A stretch of DNA of 64,000 nt from assembly GCA_021234155.1 (NCBI GenBank), contig JAJEKV010000051.1, positions 8,574,105 through 8,638,104 of the forward strand. Direction: 5' to 3'. Shown one piece after another: positions 33,401-45,648 of this stretch (position 1 is its first letter; each line of letters opens with the position of its first letter). Both the position numbers and the translations under genes were made by a program. The notes below the pieces were generated by a model. It was given only the letters and a program-made list of their open reading frames with translations. It did not search any database and was not told the origin of the DNA. Source of the stretch: Isoetes taiwanensis (lineage: Eukaryota > Streptophyta > Lycopodiopsida > Isoetales > Isoetaceae).

Positions 33401-34183
33401 CGCTGAAGCTGAATGAATTTATAGCCATCGCTTCCTTCAGATTAAGGACTTCATCGGAACAGAGACGCCGTGTCGCTGAAGCAAATGAGACGCCGTGTCG
33501 CTGAAGGAAATGGTAGACACCAGAATGGGACGGCCGGGATTGGTGCCCCGGTGACACGAATATTCCAAGATGCTATTGTATAATAATTATACATGTTTAG
33601 ATAGTTTCCAACTAGGACTCTGAGCAAACATTTTCATAGAATTAAAAAACTTGACTCGAATAATTACTCGTCGATTGCAATGGAAAACTGCAATGTTTTC
33701 AATTGCTTTCCACACATCTAAATTAACAGGTTCTTGTCACGTAAAAATTTGGGGTGAAGCATTTTCGCCCCATACGCTTATCCCCTCGTGCCACATGGCA
33801 CACATTCTTTCCAAGAATCAATGATTCTTCAAGTCCATTTTTCAAGGATCACCGCTTCTAAAAAAAAAAATTTTGGCATGTTTTTCACTAATTATGTGTT
33901 TTTTCAGTTGATTTTCAATCTCAAACAGAGTTGAAAACCAACCGAAAATTAGAGATTGCTTATCATGTGTGTATATTGCATTTCCCTCGCCCGCAGTACA
34001 AAACCGCCTTGTTTACTTCCAAAATCCTATATGTCTATCTCCTCAATAGTTGAACTCAAAGAAGTTGCAGAGATAGCCGGATCACATAGAACCAAACAAA
34101 GACAAAGTCCTAACCTCCGCAGACAAAGACCTTCACTCTGTTATAACGCGAAAAGTTTTTCCTTAAGAACACCGCCTCGGCGG
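30431..34183. repeat. Gene-poor 3.7 kb with duplicated blocks
   Basis: An imperfect direct repeat of about 230 bp at 31,495-31,725 and 31,847-32,069 shares CCAGCTAGC, TTTGGGCATAACTTGCAAAT and TAAGTCTAGGTAC. A 25-bp tandem pair (GAGACGCCGTGTCGCTGAAG) lies at 33,462-33,511. Short frames on both strands are not convincing. Nothing else is recognised. Confidence 0.7.
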
Positions 34184-34298
34184 TTAACGCCGACTAGCTT
34201 CCACCCCGCACCTTCGATCCCTTGGATCCTCGATGCCCCGTGTTAACACCCCGACTAGCTTCCACCCTACATCTTTTGATCCCTGGGATCCTCGCTAA
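34184..34298 (+). repeat. 59-bp tandem duplication
   Basis: TTAACRCC..GACTAGCTTCCACCC and a following GATCCCTKGGATCCTCG occur at 34,184 and 34,243. Confidence 0.85.
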
Positions 34299-34350
34299 TT
34301 TTATCGCTTATCGCTATGTGAATTTTCCCCTACGTAAGCCCTGATTCTTC

Positions 34351-34415
34351 AGAGAATCCTCCGAAGTTAAGCACCCACCGGATGCTTCACTGATTGATCT
34401 TGGCAAGAGTAACCG
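34351..34415 (+). pseudogene. Possible 5S rRNA-derived relic
   Basis: CTCCGAAGTTAAGC is a 14-base match to the conserved 5S rRNA segment before its internal promoter. About 26 bases later CTTGGCAAGAGTA resembles CTTGGGCGAGAGTA, which follows directly in true 5S. The rest does not match, so this is at most a rearranged fragment. 5S-like sequence in plant Cassandra TRIM elements is one known source. Confidence 0.3.
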
Positions 34416-37400
34416 GCCTTTGAGATCGTAAACACGGGGCCCCGTGCTTATGGGTCCAGTTGATGATCCTTCCTCGGCAAAGACCGCATCAGCCTTTGAA
34501 CCACACTATCAACTTCTAACTGGCCCCGCTGCACTGGCTCCTCAATCTCTCAAGACCTAGTTTCTATCTCAGTTACGTATTGCTGTCTACTTTCTCTAGC
34601 CATTTTTTCACCAAACAGGTGTGGTGGGGCGGAGTTAAATTCATGGAGGATCATTAAGTGAGAGGAGGTTCGCGGTAGGAATAAATATCTGGAAAGGCGA
34701 TCACGAGAATAGGCGACGTTCCTTTACTTTGTCATACTCTTGTGAAGCACTAGGCATATAGGCGGTGCTAAGCGGGATGCAATGTAGCTAAGCGTTAGAC
34801 AAGGCTTTAACGGTATTATTAACTTCGATAACATTGAAGGCGTTAGACCCGTGATCGGTGTTAGGAGGATCAACTTCGCTCGGTACCACTTGATATATTT
34901 AAGGGTTCTTAGAGATATTGTCCATAGATCAACAATTGAATGACGAAGCCGAAGAGATAATACTTTGAGTTCTACTTCTCCAGAAGCGGTGTGTACACAT
35001 GGTTTCCACAACCCGGGAATGGAGCATCCAGTTACCACCGCAGCCCAGAATCGAGGAGATTGAACCCCAAGGGCTTTAAGGCGGGGAGGAATTGATCAAG
35101 GCTTATTCCTTTTATACGAGATCAATGGATTACAACAACACGGATGGATGGGTTGATCACAACTACCAATGGTCAAAATTAGAACCAATCTCGGACTCCC
35201 GCCGAGATAAAGTTGCGGTTAAAGGCTCCGCTAGCGGGATCTCAATCTCTGTCAGGCAGCGGCATATAGGAGCGGACATTAGCGGATAGAAGCACAACCT
35301 AAGAGGTCGGAGCGAATCAGCTCTGCTCAGGTAGTCTGCCGAATGCCAGCCCGGCTGCTTCGGGCCAATTCGCTTTGGTCGGAGGCTTCTTTGGTCTTGG
35401 GAGCTGGCAGTTCTCTGTTTTCCACGATTGCAAGGCGGCTCCCATGCACGTAACAAGTGAATTACGCCTTCTATATCGGTCCGGATAAAGCACTGCGCTA
35501 ACTATTTCGTCTCACCAATCTTGTCCCTTTTTTCCCCATAGCGGTTGCATGAATCTTCCCTTAAAAATATCATCCCTTTTTCTAAAGATAGTTGCAATAA
35601 TTGTTGACCATCAAATGTTTCCATGTATCCCTCCTTTAATACAAAATATCTTCCATTCTTGAAGGATTGTTTGTAATAGCGTGCCCCTTGCCTAGTTTTG
35701 TAAACCATTGAAAGTCATATGCCCCATTGCCTTAATCCCTTATTATTGGACCACTCCCCTAGCATGCTCCCTAGCATGCTCCATATCCACTCCCTAAAGA
35801 TGGACATCAATTGTCAATAATGGAGCAAAGTCACCTTGTGGAACTGTCAAAACCATGTCGTCAATCGGAGGCGATTTTTTACCCTTTTAGTATGTATACT
35901 AGGGGTCATAGGGGTTTGGGGATGTTCTTCTAGTTGTAAAACCATACGAAAAGGGTCAAATTTGCCTATCGATCACATTATACTAGAGGTTTTTGCTACC
36001 CTATGCATGCGGTGGCATATCCCTTATAAAGAAGGTGGATCCGGGGTAATGGAGTGGATTATGGTGTTTAAGGTTGAGTATGGCGTTCCATGTATTTATC
36101 ACGAGATCATTATACATACTATAACCGTCACCGGGGACATAAAGTAGACACTTATGGGTCGATAGGGGCTAACCTAAAGGGTTTTATTAGCTATGCTAAA
36201 ATATTAGTAAGTAAATAGTCTAATTATGCTAATTAGGTTATTAATTAGTTAAAGTCAACCAATAGGGCGGTTCCACGGCCCCAAATCGATTAGCCAAGAA
36301 GAACTTGCCAAGTTTGGAGGGCAAATTGGGACCCTACCCCCAATTACACCTTAAATCAATTTGGGGAGGAGTTGAGGAAAGGAGGAGCTACTAGGCTGCT
36401 GTAACCAGCCTTTCGTGATGATGGCTCTAGCCAAAGAGGCAGGTCGATCCCTAGATAATTTGTGCTTCAGTTTAACACTTCTACGATTAGATGGAATGGT
36501 TAATTTCTCTTTATGTGTGACAATGATGATGATATATACTTTGATTATGATTGTGTTCTCTCTTTACTGTTTCTCACATTAATGCGGGTTAAGGGGAGAG
36601 TAGAGACACAAAGCTCCTAGAAGTAGAGATGTCTCTAGCTAGAACCCTTAAGACCCGATAAATGCAGCCAGCATATAAGAATCCACCTGGCTGGGGATGC
36701 TATGATGTGATTTAGCACTAGATAACGGGTATAATGGTGAATCGGGGGTGGGGTCTTGCCTAGCTTGGCTATAATACTCCTATAGTGTGCTAGACTTATA
36801 GTTGGTTCTTGAAGGGGGCGGGTATGGGTCGACACTTCTGGAGTCTGGTGGCGTGCCTATATGGACCTCACGGACTCGAACAAAGGGGTGCACCTAGAGT
36901 ACACGTATTGATCAAGTGAGTGCGTTTAGGGTTTTCTATCGCCTTAGTCGGCGTATATGGTCGAGGAGCCCATATGTCTATACTATTCATTTTCCGGTTT
37001 TCAGCGTGAAGGGAGAAAGGGGGAAGGAGATTTTCGTAGATGATCGATTTGGGGTCCATCACGAAGGAAGGAGCATTGTATCCTTATATTTCCGCCGTTT
37101 TACCTTTCTAGCAGATTCATCTCCGCCTTGTCCATTCCGGCTATTCAGTGTTGCACATTTCATTCTTTGTTTTGATTTTTTATTCTTGATTCGAATCTAG
37201 GGCTCTAAATTTCTAAAGTTTAAGCTCATTTTATCTTTGGCTTTTGAGCCATGCATGTGATTTTATGGAGTCTGCGGTTGGGCCTTCTCATCTTATATCT
37301 TTGGGTATTAAACTTTTATTGGCTTGGCGTAAAATATGGATCGCTTTTATTGTCTATTAAATGATTCCTCATCTCACCACTATGTCTGCATCGATGGCAA

Positions 37401-40400
37401 ATAAATCCACTGTACAATAGGCTGAACATTTAGCTATCTTTCTTTTTATTTCTAGTTTGGGGCCCGAGATGGATTTAAATGTTAATGATCAAGTTGATTG
37501 AGCCTATGTCATGAATTTAAAAACTTCTAAATGTCTTGCCGTTTATCTTTCTCTAATTTGTGGCAAATGATGATTCAAGTCTTCTTTAACTGACTTGCAT
37601 TTTCCAGGAATTTATTGCAGTGGAATCAGTCAGTTTAACGATTTTTCCCATATTGATCCTTTCACAGGTAGCTCTCTAACTATAGTCTGCTACACTGCTC
37701 TTAATCTACTAGATTAGTAAATAAATTTCAGTGTAATTTTTGTTAAGTCCACGGTTTATTTTCCATTTCCTTCGAATTAGTAGCTTGGGACCATACTTTA
37801 TCATATCAAAATATAGTTTTTGGCATTCACCAACTTGATTTAATTACTCTGTTTTCTAGCATCTTGTCTTTCCATTTATCAATTTTACTACTTCGTTTTC
37901 TATTTTGTGATTTACAAATATTCTATGACATGAATGGCTAATCTTTGTTCTTTGCATTTGGTAGGTTCTTAAAGCGCATGATTCGGTGCAATTTAGGTAG
38001 CACATACAAGCTTCACATAAAGGATGATACACGCCCAGGATCTTTGTAAGGCATATAAAGAAGAAATTTTCATCTTCATATTGCAAGCGGTGCATTTGCC
38101 AAGGATGAACCAGCTGGTATGGTTTTCAACCCTTGACATTATTATCCTTTTCCCTATAATAGGCATCTTTGATTTGCAAAATGTCGTTCTTTAAATCTTT
38201 TGAGTGTCCAAACTTATTCAAGTATGAAGAACTTGAGTAAAATTTTGTAACTAGCGGTGGCGTCTGATTTACTCGTCACTCTAATCAGAGGACTAGGTTA
38301 AGTTCTTTGCTCTAGGTTTGAGGTTTAAAGAATAACATCACGACTTTTGGATTGAGTCGATCATGCGCTGTCGGTACGTATAAAGATGTATCTAATAATC
38401 TACCAAGCTCAAATGTTTTGAACTTTTACTACCCTTTTTTAAACTCAAAGGAGCCTAAGATGTGCATATTTCATTGCTATATTGTTTTCGAGGCTTTGTA
38501 TTTATGAGCAGAATTGGAACCACTAATACTTGGCGGGTTGTAGATGCAGTATAAAATGTAGCCAACATTGAATTGGAGGTTGGTAATCAGGTTATCTACC
38601 CAAGCAACTTTTCTGGAAATGCATTATGGCCAGAATAAGCTGGAATTTGATGAAACATGCTAAAATAGTTAAAGGTAACCTTGAGCTTGAATGTTTTCCT
38701 CTTATGCTTTCACTTCAGCATTTCTCATTCTTGCAACTGTCTATTGCAGACAATGGCGTTGTATGCCAATGGAGCTTGATTATGCTCTGAACTATGCAAA
38801 CTGAAGCATACATATCAGCAGGTTTTTAGTTAACTATTTGGAGGTTTATGGATCTCCTTTATTATGATAAAGATGTTTACTTCTAATATATTTACTGGAT
38901 AATCTTTGGGATGTGCAAGCCATTTCTAAAAATATGTATAGGCTATTAAAATTTGTATAGGCTATTAGATAGGCAAATTCGTGTCCCTATCCTTTTGCTC
39001 TCTGCCCTTCTATATGAATTGATATTAGAAAGTTCAAAATTTGTTTCTTAGTTTGTTGTATGAATCGTGATTTATAATGGAAAAGGAAACAATATAGTTT
39101 GATGAAGAAACTCATATTGATTGGCTGACCACTTAAGTTTGCAAAATGATAATGCTTTCCAAGTTGAATATGGCTTAAGTGCATTAATATCAATTACATC
39201 GCCCAAAATAGTCGTTGATTTATCCTAATATCATGATCTTGATGATGAAAGAACCATTACAAGTTATCTTCTAGTTGGAGACTTTTTATCATTGTGGAAC
39301 AACAATAGTTTATAGAAAACGATATAATTAACTTCATTAGAAAACCATTCCAACAAGGATAGTGGTTTAATGCATATGTTACTTATTTGAACCACATAGT
39401 TAAAGTATATCAATAAGATATACTAATTAAATAAATCAAATAACCATTATAAAGAACTACGGTGAGTGAGCGTAGTAAATAACTACTCCCGTTGCCTAGA
39501 CCCCATGATCAAGGTCAATGTGTCATGTTTACCCTGGAACGTGACCAAGCTCATTGTGACCAAGGTCCATGGGGGTCCATGCAAGCATGTGTGGCCTCTA
39601 AATGGAACCCTAGACCTATGTCCTCACAAAAGGTACAAAGTCGGAAAGGGATTATATAATTTGGCACAACCAATTGTAAATCTATGGATAGGGGCTATAA
39701 TGTATGTTAGTTCAAAAACCCGTATGGTATGGGTTTTTCTACTCCAAAAAGCCGTTATCTGAGGGGTTTTTACGTGACCCCTCGAACGCACATGCCATCT
39801 GTCCATATATAGAGGTGCACCCCCTCCCAGGGACTCGAATAGGTCGCGGTAAGAGTGACCTTTAGATTTAAAGGAGTAAATTCGAATGCGGATCACGGGG
39901 GTCAGCGATGTGGCACGTGTTCTCTAGCACACCCAAAGATCCGTCATGCCGGGGAAGGGGCGCCTCTCGACTGCCTCATCAAAGCGGGGAGATATAACCC
40001 GAGTAGTCTCATAGGGTGATTCCATGGGATTGTGTCTCTGGAAGGTTGCAATCACACCATAGCATGGTTTAGCCTATCTGCAAAGTGTGCACAGGAGGGA
40101 CGGATGGAGTGGACTATCCTAGCCATTGTTCTATGCCAGCCAACACCATGTTATACCTCTATCTACTGATATCTTGAGGCCCTAACCGTCAGTCGACTCC
40201 ATGGAGTCTGAACCCAGGGTAGAGCCTTATTTGTAGTATATTGCCTATGTTATCTTGTGCTTGTATTGCTATTTAGTTGATGATGATGGATGGGCCACCC
40301 CTCATGGTGGTATATTATTTGAGCATGATTACTGTGTGCTAACATGTATATACACTTCCATCGTATAGGATTCCCATCGAGGATGTGTGACGAATGACAC

Positions 40401-41493
40401 CTCCTTGTTCCTCGCCCGGACACTTGGCCATCCAAAGTTGTCCGAGTTAGATGGAGGGCCCTTCCATGGTGATGTAGTCGCCACGGAAGGGGAATTCCTG
40501 TATTTATATGATGGGAGCATCGTATGCATTCAGGGAGCGTCACATGAAGAGTGAGTAGTAGGTGTATAGATTTGCATTGTGGACAAAATTATTTACCTTA
40601 GCCGTCAAATCTTAGCAACTTAAAGCAATAGAGCTCCTGCTCACCTGACTTGTATCCTATTGTTATGCAGATGCCACGCACTTCCCAGCCCACATAATAA
40701 GCCAGCTCTATTGCTAGCGGACACAAATCCATTGCCTCCTTGAATCCATGCACATCCTATTTTGGCTTCGGAGATCTTGGCATCTATGACTCACTGTCAC
40801 TATCTGCCCATGTAATCCTGTAGCCAACCATATGCACTATAAAAAAACATTTCAAAGAATTATCTACTATGCAATGCGTTCAACTGTATAATGTAAAACA
40901 AAATCACAATACATTGTGGCATTGTACCTTATTTTTCAAAACCATTTGTCAAGGTCTTTGACCTATCTAAGAAGTAGGAGAGCAAATGTAGAAGCCATTT
41001 GCCGAGGTCATTGACCCATCTAAGACAAAGAAAGAATACAGGTGGAATAACTGTAGCCTATTCTGCAGGCGAACCAATACAAAAGTTACTTCCTGAACAA
41101 AGAAAAAAGTGCTTAACAATTTAAATAAGATATAGGTTATGCAAGGATCACATTTAACAAAGTTGCATATTAAACGGGAGCAAATCATCGAAACGAGAGC
41201 GAAAGGAATATTCCTCAAATATTCCTTTTTTTTTTTTTTTACAAAAGGGGGTAAAACGAGGTTAAAAAAAAAGATGCATGAAATTCTATTTTGACCCCCC
41301 CAAAAATGCTAATTTTTTTGTGCAACGGAAGAATTGACTTTTTTAAAGTGTTATTTTTCTTAGCAAATAGAATGTTCTTGAAGTATATTTTCACGAGAGA
41401 AACCCTAATTTGGAGGATAAAATATTTAACAAAAATTGAAGTTAGTCGTTGAAGCTGTAGTATTCTCAAAATTTGAAGATAGAATCTTCATAT
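34416..41493. other. Seven-kilobase stretch without a recognised gene
   Basis: No frame matches a family I can name. Two segments read like spliced exons. At 37,613-37,671, after TTTTCCAG and before GTAG, the frame gives IYCSGISQFNDFSHIDPFTG. At about 38,527-38,635 one open frame with a single stop gives ANIELEVGNQVIYPSNFSGN. They do not join cleanly with the segment at 37,965-38,048. A leader-like AGGGTTTTC lies at 36,927. GC-richer islands at 36,600-36,900 and 39,780-40,200 look like old retroelement pieces but show no diagnostic motif. Confidence 0.4.
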
Positions 41494-44400
41494 TCACATG
41501 CAAAATTCTGATCTTTTTCTAAGACTTCGGTTATGTGCAAAAGTGTGAGGAGTGATGAAGGAGGGATCGGGGGCGTCATCATGTTCATTTATGCCATCCT
41601 CATCACCTTCACTTCTTTCCAGCATCACTAGAGGAAGTGCTTGAGTTATCTTCCTCATCACTATCAACAGAGATGGTGTAGCATTGCCACCACCTTCTTC
41701 ATCCTCTTCTTCATAATTACAAGCTTTTTTAAGCAAATTGATAGTCCTCTGGCGTGAAGCGATTGTCGATTTCAATTTAAAATCATAGCACAATATAGTC
41801 CGTCATTAAGGATCAGCTCATCCCTACAACCCACCTTCTTGGACTTTCTCCCTTTTCCTTGGCTTCTCATTTCTACTCATATCTACCTTCAAAAGCATTT
41901 TTAAGCGTGTTGCAAGCCAATGAATCTTGAGTTTAGTGACTAAGCCTTCCTCCTTGGTTGTGTCAAGCACTTTTTACTCAAAAGATGGAGCCTTTGTCAT
42001 CCTCCTCAGTTGGAAGAGCAATTAGCATACCCTTGGTAATTTACGTGATATTACCTTGAGGCTCATTCTAGCGTCTTGGTTTAGAGGTACATGACTTCGA
42101 TCCTCGTCTTCTTCTTCTCTGCGGGTGCTAATGTAGCATTGCTTGGACACCTTGGTCTTTGGGGTTGATGGAAGGTGTTAAGCCATCCAAATGGTTCTTG
42201 CAAGCGTCTTAGAGCTATATTTTTCACAACAATTTTTACGTTAGAAAGAAATTACTCCACCACATCAGATCTTCTTCTAAGAAGTACTTAAAACTGAGGA
42301 AATTCCATTTTCAATGGCTTTTAAGGATGACTTCTGGGGTACTTTTCTTACCTTGGACTCCTTAGGATTTTTGAGAGGAAGTTGTTACTTGCGTTCTATG
42401 AAGGAAGTGTCACGGAATATATTTAAGGAAGCGTAATCCCTCTGGTGGACTCAGGTCCTTAGTTGTGGTATACTTCTTCCCTGTGTAGAAACTCGGCCAT
42501 CCTTCAAGTAGAACTTGATGTGATGTTGAAAGGTGAGATCATTCAACTTGTTCCGCGGCTTGTTCTCTGTGAGCGTTGAGAAAAACAAACTCTCTGAAAT
42601 CAGCAGTCTCTTTAAGAAGATCGATCACTTGGGTGGGAGTGTAAGAATCTTCAATAATTCAAACTAGTGTAGGAAGAGAAAGCCTTCTTCCTTCTAAAAA
42701 AAAAAAATCTGCTGAACATTTGGTCAATTTGATCATGAGTGTGGCCTACAAGTAAGAAACCGAGCTTCACTTTTCTAAAGATCCCTAGCTCCACTAACAT
42801 AGCACGGTATGCAAAGAGTGTTTGATTCTTGTTCTCCCTTGTAGTGTTGTCAAGTTGCGGGTAAAAAGCAGGTGGTAATTGCTCTTGCTTTCCTGCGGGG
42901 ACCTTGTTAAAATTGTAATTGTGAGGTTCGGGGTCACCATGCAAGTTTGGATATGTCAAAATACTTTGCACTTTAGACTTCCTTTGAAGACCATAGCTCC
43001 TACAAGGTGGACCTTAACAAAACATTCCTCTGGCACATCTTTAGGAATGTTCAAGAAATGTGGTAGAGTAGTTTTTTTTGGTCCATTCCATCAATCTATG
43101 AGACATATATTGCGTGGGCGTTCAAGAGCTTTTTTTTTTTACTGTTTTGGCAAGCTTTCTTCTCTCTGCTTTGCTTGTTGTTCCGCGATGTCGGCAAGGT
43201 TACGTTGCACAATATCGTAGAAGAAATAAGGTCAAAGCATTTTCTTTAAAACAAGTGAGAGATTGGAGAACATGAGCTTACTTCTTTCGACCTCTGTCTT
43301 TGCGGTTTCTCTTTGACTTTTTAATTACGCACCTTGAGCAAGCGGACATTCTATGTCTCACGGGAATTTTCACTAAACCGAATTCACTTTTCCCGCGGTC
43401 ACGGTGAAGTGTGAGTAAGAGATGTCTTTGAAGGCTGAGTGCAAGTGTCTTTGTACTCATTAAAAACATCTTTTTGGTGATGTTATCGGTTAAATGATAC
43501 ATGTTCTTTGTTAGGCAGCTTCTCACATGTTTCTCTAAAATATTTCTCCATCCATGACCACGGCCCGCAAGGGCATGCATGGTTACAACTCTTCTTGGTC
43601 CACAATGAACATCAATTCTTGGATTTTTGTCTAGTTTTTGTGTATTCTAGACATTACGGTGGACCCTAAGCGGTGGACAACCATAAAGCATTTACGGCAA
43701 ACTTATTGGCCGGTTAATGTAGTGCAAGAAGGTGTTGCGGTCTGCGGTCTTACATGATAGGCCATGTAGGCATTACAGGTCAGCCAATGTCATTGAGCGT
43801 AGTTGTCTCTAATTGCTTTCGTAATTTAGACATGTTAAATTTGTTGATGCAACCCAATGGCGACATTTACTTCTTAAAAGTCTTCTCATTTTATGCTTTC
43901 GTCCATAAGGTTTCTTCTTCTTCTGAGAGGAGCATGCTCTCAAACCATAATCCACCTTGAATTTCTTGGTGGGTGGCTAGAAAGAATGTGTAATCTCGTT
44001 GCGCCGTTGGTGTCTTCATCTTACGAAGAGTTCTACTCACGGGGGTGACCTCCTCGCCCTTAGTGGTGTGCTTGTAGAGGAGAATAAACCCACGTGAAGT
44101 ATGCGGATAAAAAGGAGGTGCGGTGTTGAATGAAGGAGATGGGCCACCATATGATGTGCCCGCCCGAAAGTTGTTGTAAGCGTCTTCCGCGGGGGAGTTC
44201 GTTCAAACATATCTCTTATAGCGGTGAAATTCTACAAACCCATGTCCTGCGTTTGTGTGAAGAGGTAGTAGATCTTTGCGAGTCGTCTTCATTTGTATTG
44301 AAATCGTGGTGGGAGAAGCGATGGAGAATCTCGCGATCTTGAGCGTGTTGTATTCTGGCATGTGTAAGTGAAGATGGAGAAACAACAAGCAAGCGGCGGA

Positions 44401-44791
44401 GGTAGTCACATTACGAAAAATTTGCTTGAGGTCGAGCCATTGTAGTGTCGGGGGATGGTACAAATGGTGGTGGAAGATTGCTACGTGCAATAGGTGAGGC
44501 TTTGAAAGGAGGTGGCGGCGGTTTCCCTCTTGGACTTGGAGAGGGTTGGAAAGGTGGTGGCGATCTACTGAATTCTTGGACTCGGGGTGTCTTGAGAAGC
44601 AACAAAGACCTTGTCGAGGTAGGTGTTGAAGAAGCATCTCCGTCTTGTGTTCCATCTGAAGTAGAGGTACTTGGGCAAACAAATGGTGGTGGAAGTTTGT
44701 TCCTGGCGGTTAACCATGTCAAACAAGCGCAAAATTGTGGGCTTGTTACTAAGTCACAAGTCGATTGGACTAATGATGTTCGAGAATACAA
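41494..44791 (-). pseudogene. DUF7869-domain protein gene (putative transposon-borne), frame-broken
   Basis: Read on the minus strand. N-terminal proline-rich region (44,791-44,411). Then RIDVHCGPRRVV..LTKNMYHLTDNITKK (about 43,620-43,470), IPVRHRMSACSRC (about 43,355), IDGMDQKKTTLPHFLNIP (about 43,096-43,040) and YPQLDNTTRENKNQTLFAY (about 42,860). Next come MLVELGIFRKVKLGFLLVG and HTHDQIDQMFSRF (42,790-42,700), SYTPTQVIDLLKETADFREF (about 42,640) and an acidic C-terminus to 41,494. DGMDQ..LDN..E followed by GHTHDQIDQMFSR is the hallmark of DUF7869-type proteins, which from memory are multicopy and transposon-like in many eukaryotes; the biochemical role is unproven. Several slips break the frame. 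It points away from the methyltransferase gene, with the 45.1-kb palindrome array between them. Confidence 0.75.
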
Positions 44792-45113
44792 ATGCTATTC
44801 GAATAGTATTTTTTGTCGCGACATTTTTGTGTGTGTGCAAAGATGCTATTCGAGAATACACTTGTCGAGTGTTTGGACAAGATGTATTCCGCATCACATA
44901 GAAAAACACAAGCCCGCGGTGGCTTACCTTTAAAAAGGAAAATCGGCGCCTCGATTCGCGTTATTCCACTTTCGAGAGATTTAATCGCCCGGCCCGGCCC
45001 TTCCGATCAATATACATTTCTTTGTATTCCGGTTTACATAAGCGAAAACAATGGACCGGGTAAGCATGTAAAAATACATATCGTCTTTCTTTTGTTTCCT
45101 GATTTGCTTTTGT

Positions 45114-45402
45114 AGGCCAAAGTGGATTCCAGAATACACTTTGCCCATCTGGCGAAGAATACACTTTGCTCACTTGCGAAGTGCAAAGTGTATTCTACAC
45201 TTTGCCCTTCGGTGAGTGTAAAAGTGTATTCGGAATACACTTTGCACTTCACCGAAGCAAAGTGTATTCCAGAATACACTTTGCCGTCGGTCGCCTAAAG
45301 TGTATTCGGGAATACACTTTGCTCTTCGGCGGATGTGCAAAGTGTATTCGAATAATACACTTTTGCGCCGCCCGATAAGCAAAGTGTATTCCTAAACACC
45401 GT
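45114..45402. repeat. Palindrome array between divergent DUF7869 and methyltransferase genes
   Basis: At least seven inverted-repeat units with arms like GCAAAGTGTATTC / GAATACACTTTGC. Centres such as TTCCAGAA, TTCGGGAA and TTCGGAA lie near 45,128, 45,229, 45,268 and 45,307. It belongs to the family of the 556-786 and 47,436-47,652 arrays, but its outer arms end TTTGC rather than TTTTG. Its position makes it a candidate shared control region. Confidence 0.9.
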
Positions 45403-45648
45403 TGCTTGTCTTTTTTAGAACACTTGTTTTTTGAGTCACACACTTTTTAGGCTGAAACGGACCACTTTTAGGTTAAAAATAACACTTTCGAGTCAATTAA
45501 GGCACAAGAAATTGACTTAGAGTGACAATATTTTTGCTTGTTTTCTGTCTTTTTTTAGGCCTTTAGGGCACAAGATTAGTAAATGTTATTACGGAATCTG
45601 AGTTTTCGTTTGAAATTACGTCTTAACATGGTTGTTTTAAACCTTTAA

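Noticed and set aside
34724-35038. 104-residue minus-strand frame tested as retroelement RNase H/integrase
   Set aside because: No catalytic D/E motifs or zinc-binding residues in any frame.
36600-40210. GC-richer blocks at 36.6-36.9 and 39.8-40.2 kb considered as an LTR pair
   Set aside because: Only short shared words (GTCGAC, GGAGTCTG, GGTGCACC) and no extended alignment in either orientation.
44203-44933. Two long overlapping frames on opposite strands (159 residues -, 162 residues +)
   Set aside because: Glycine/proline-rich low-complexity shadows; the minus strand is preferred because it leads into the DUF7869 gene.
45034-45443. Overlapping frames on both strands with repeated SVF-I-FC or KVYSEYTF words
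   Set aside because: Translations of the palindrome array; the same words appear on both strands because the unit is self-complementary.
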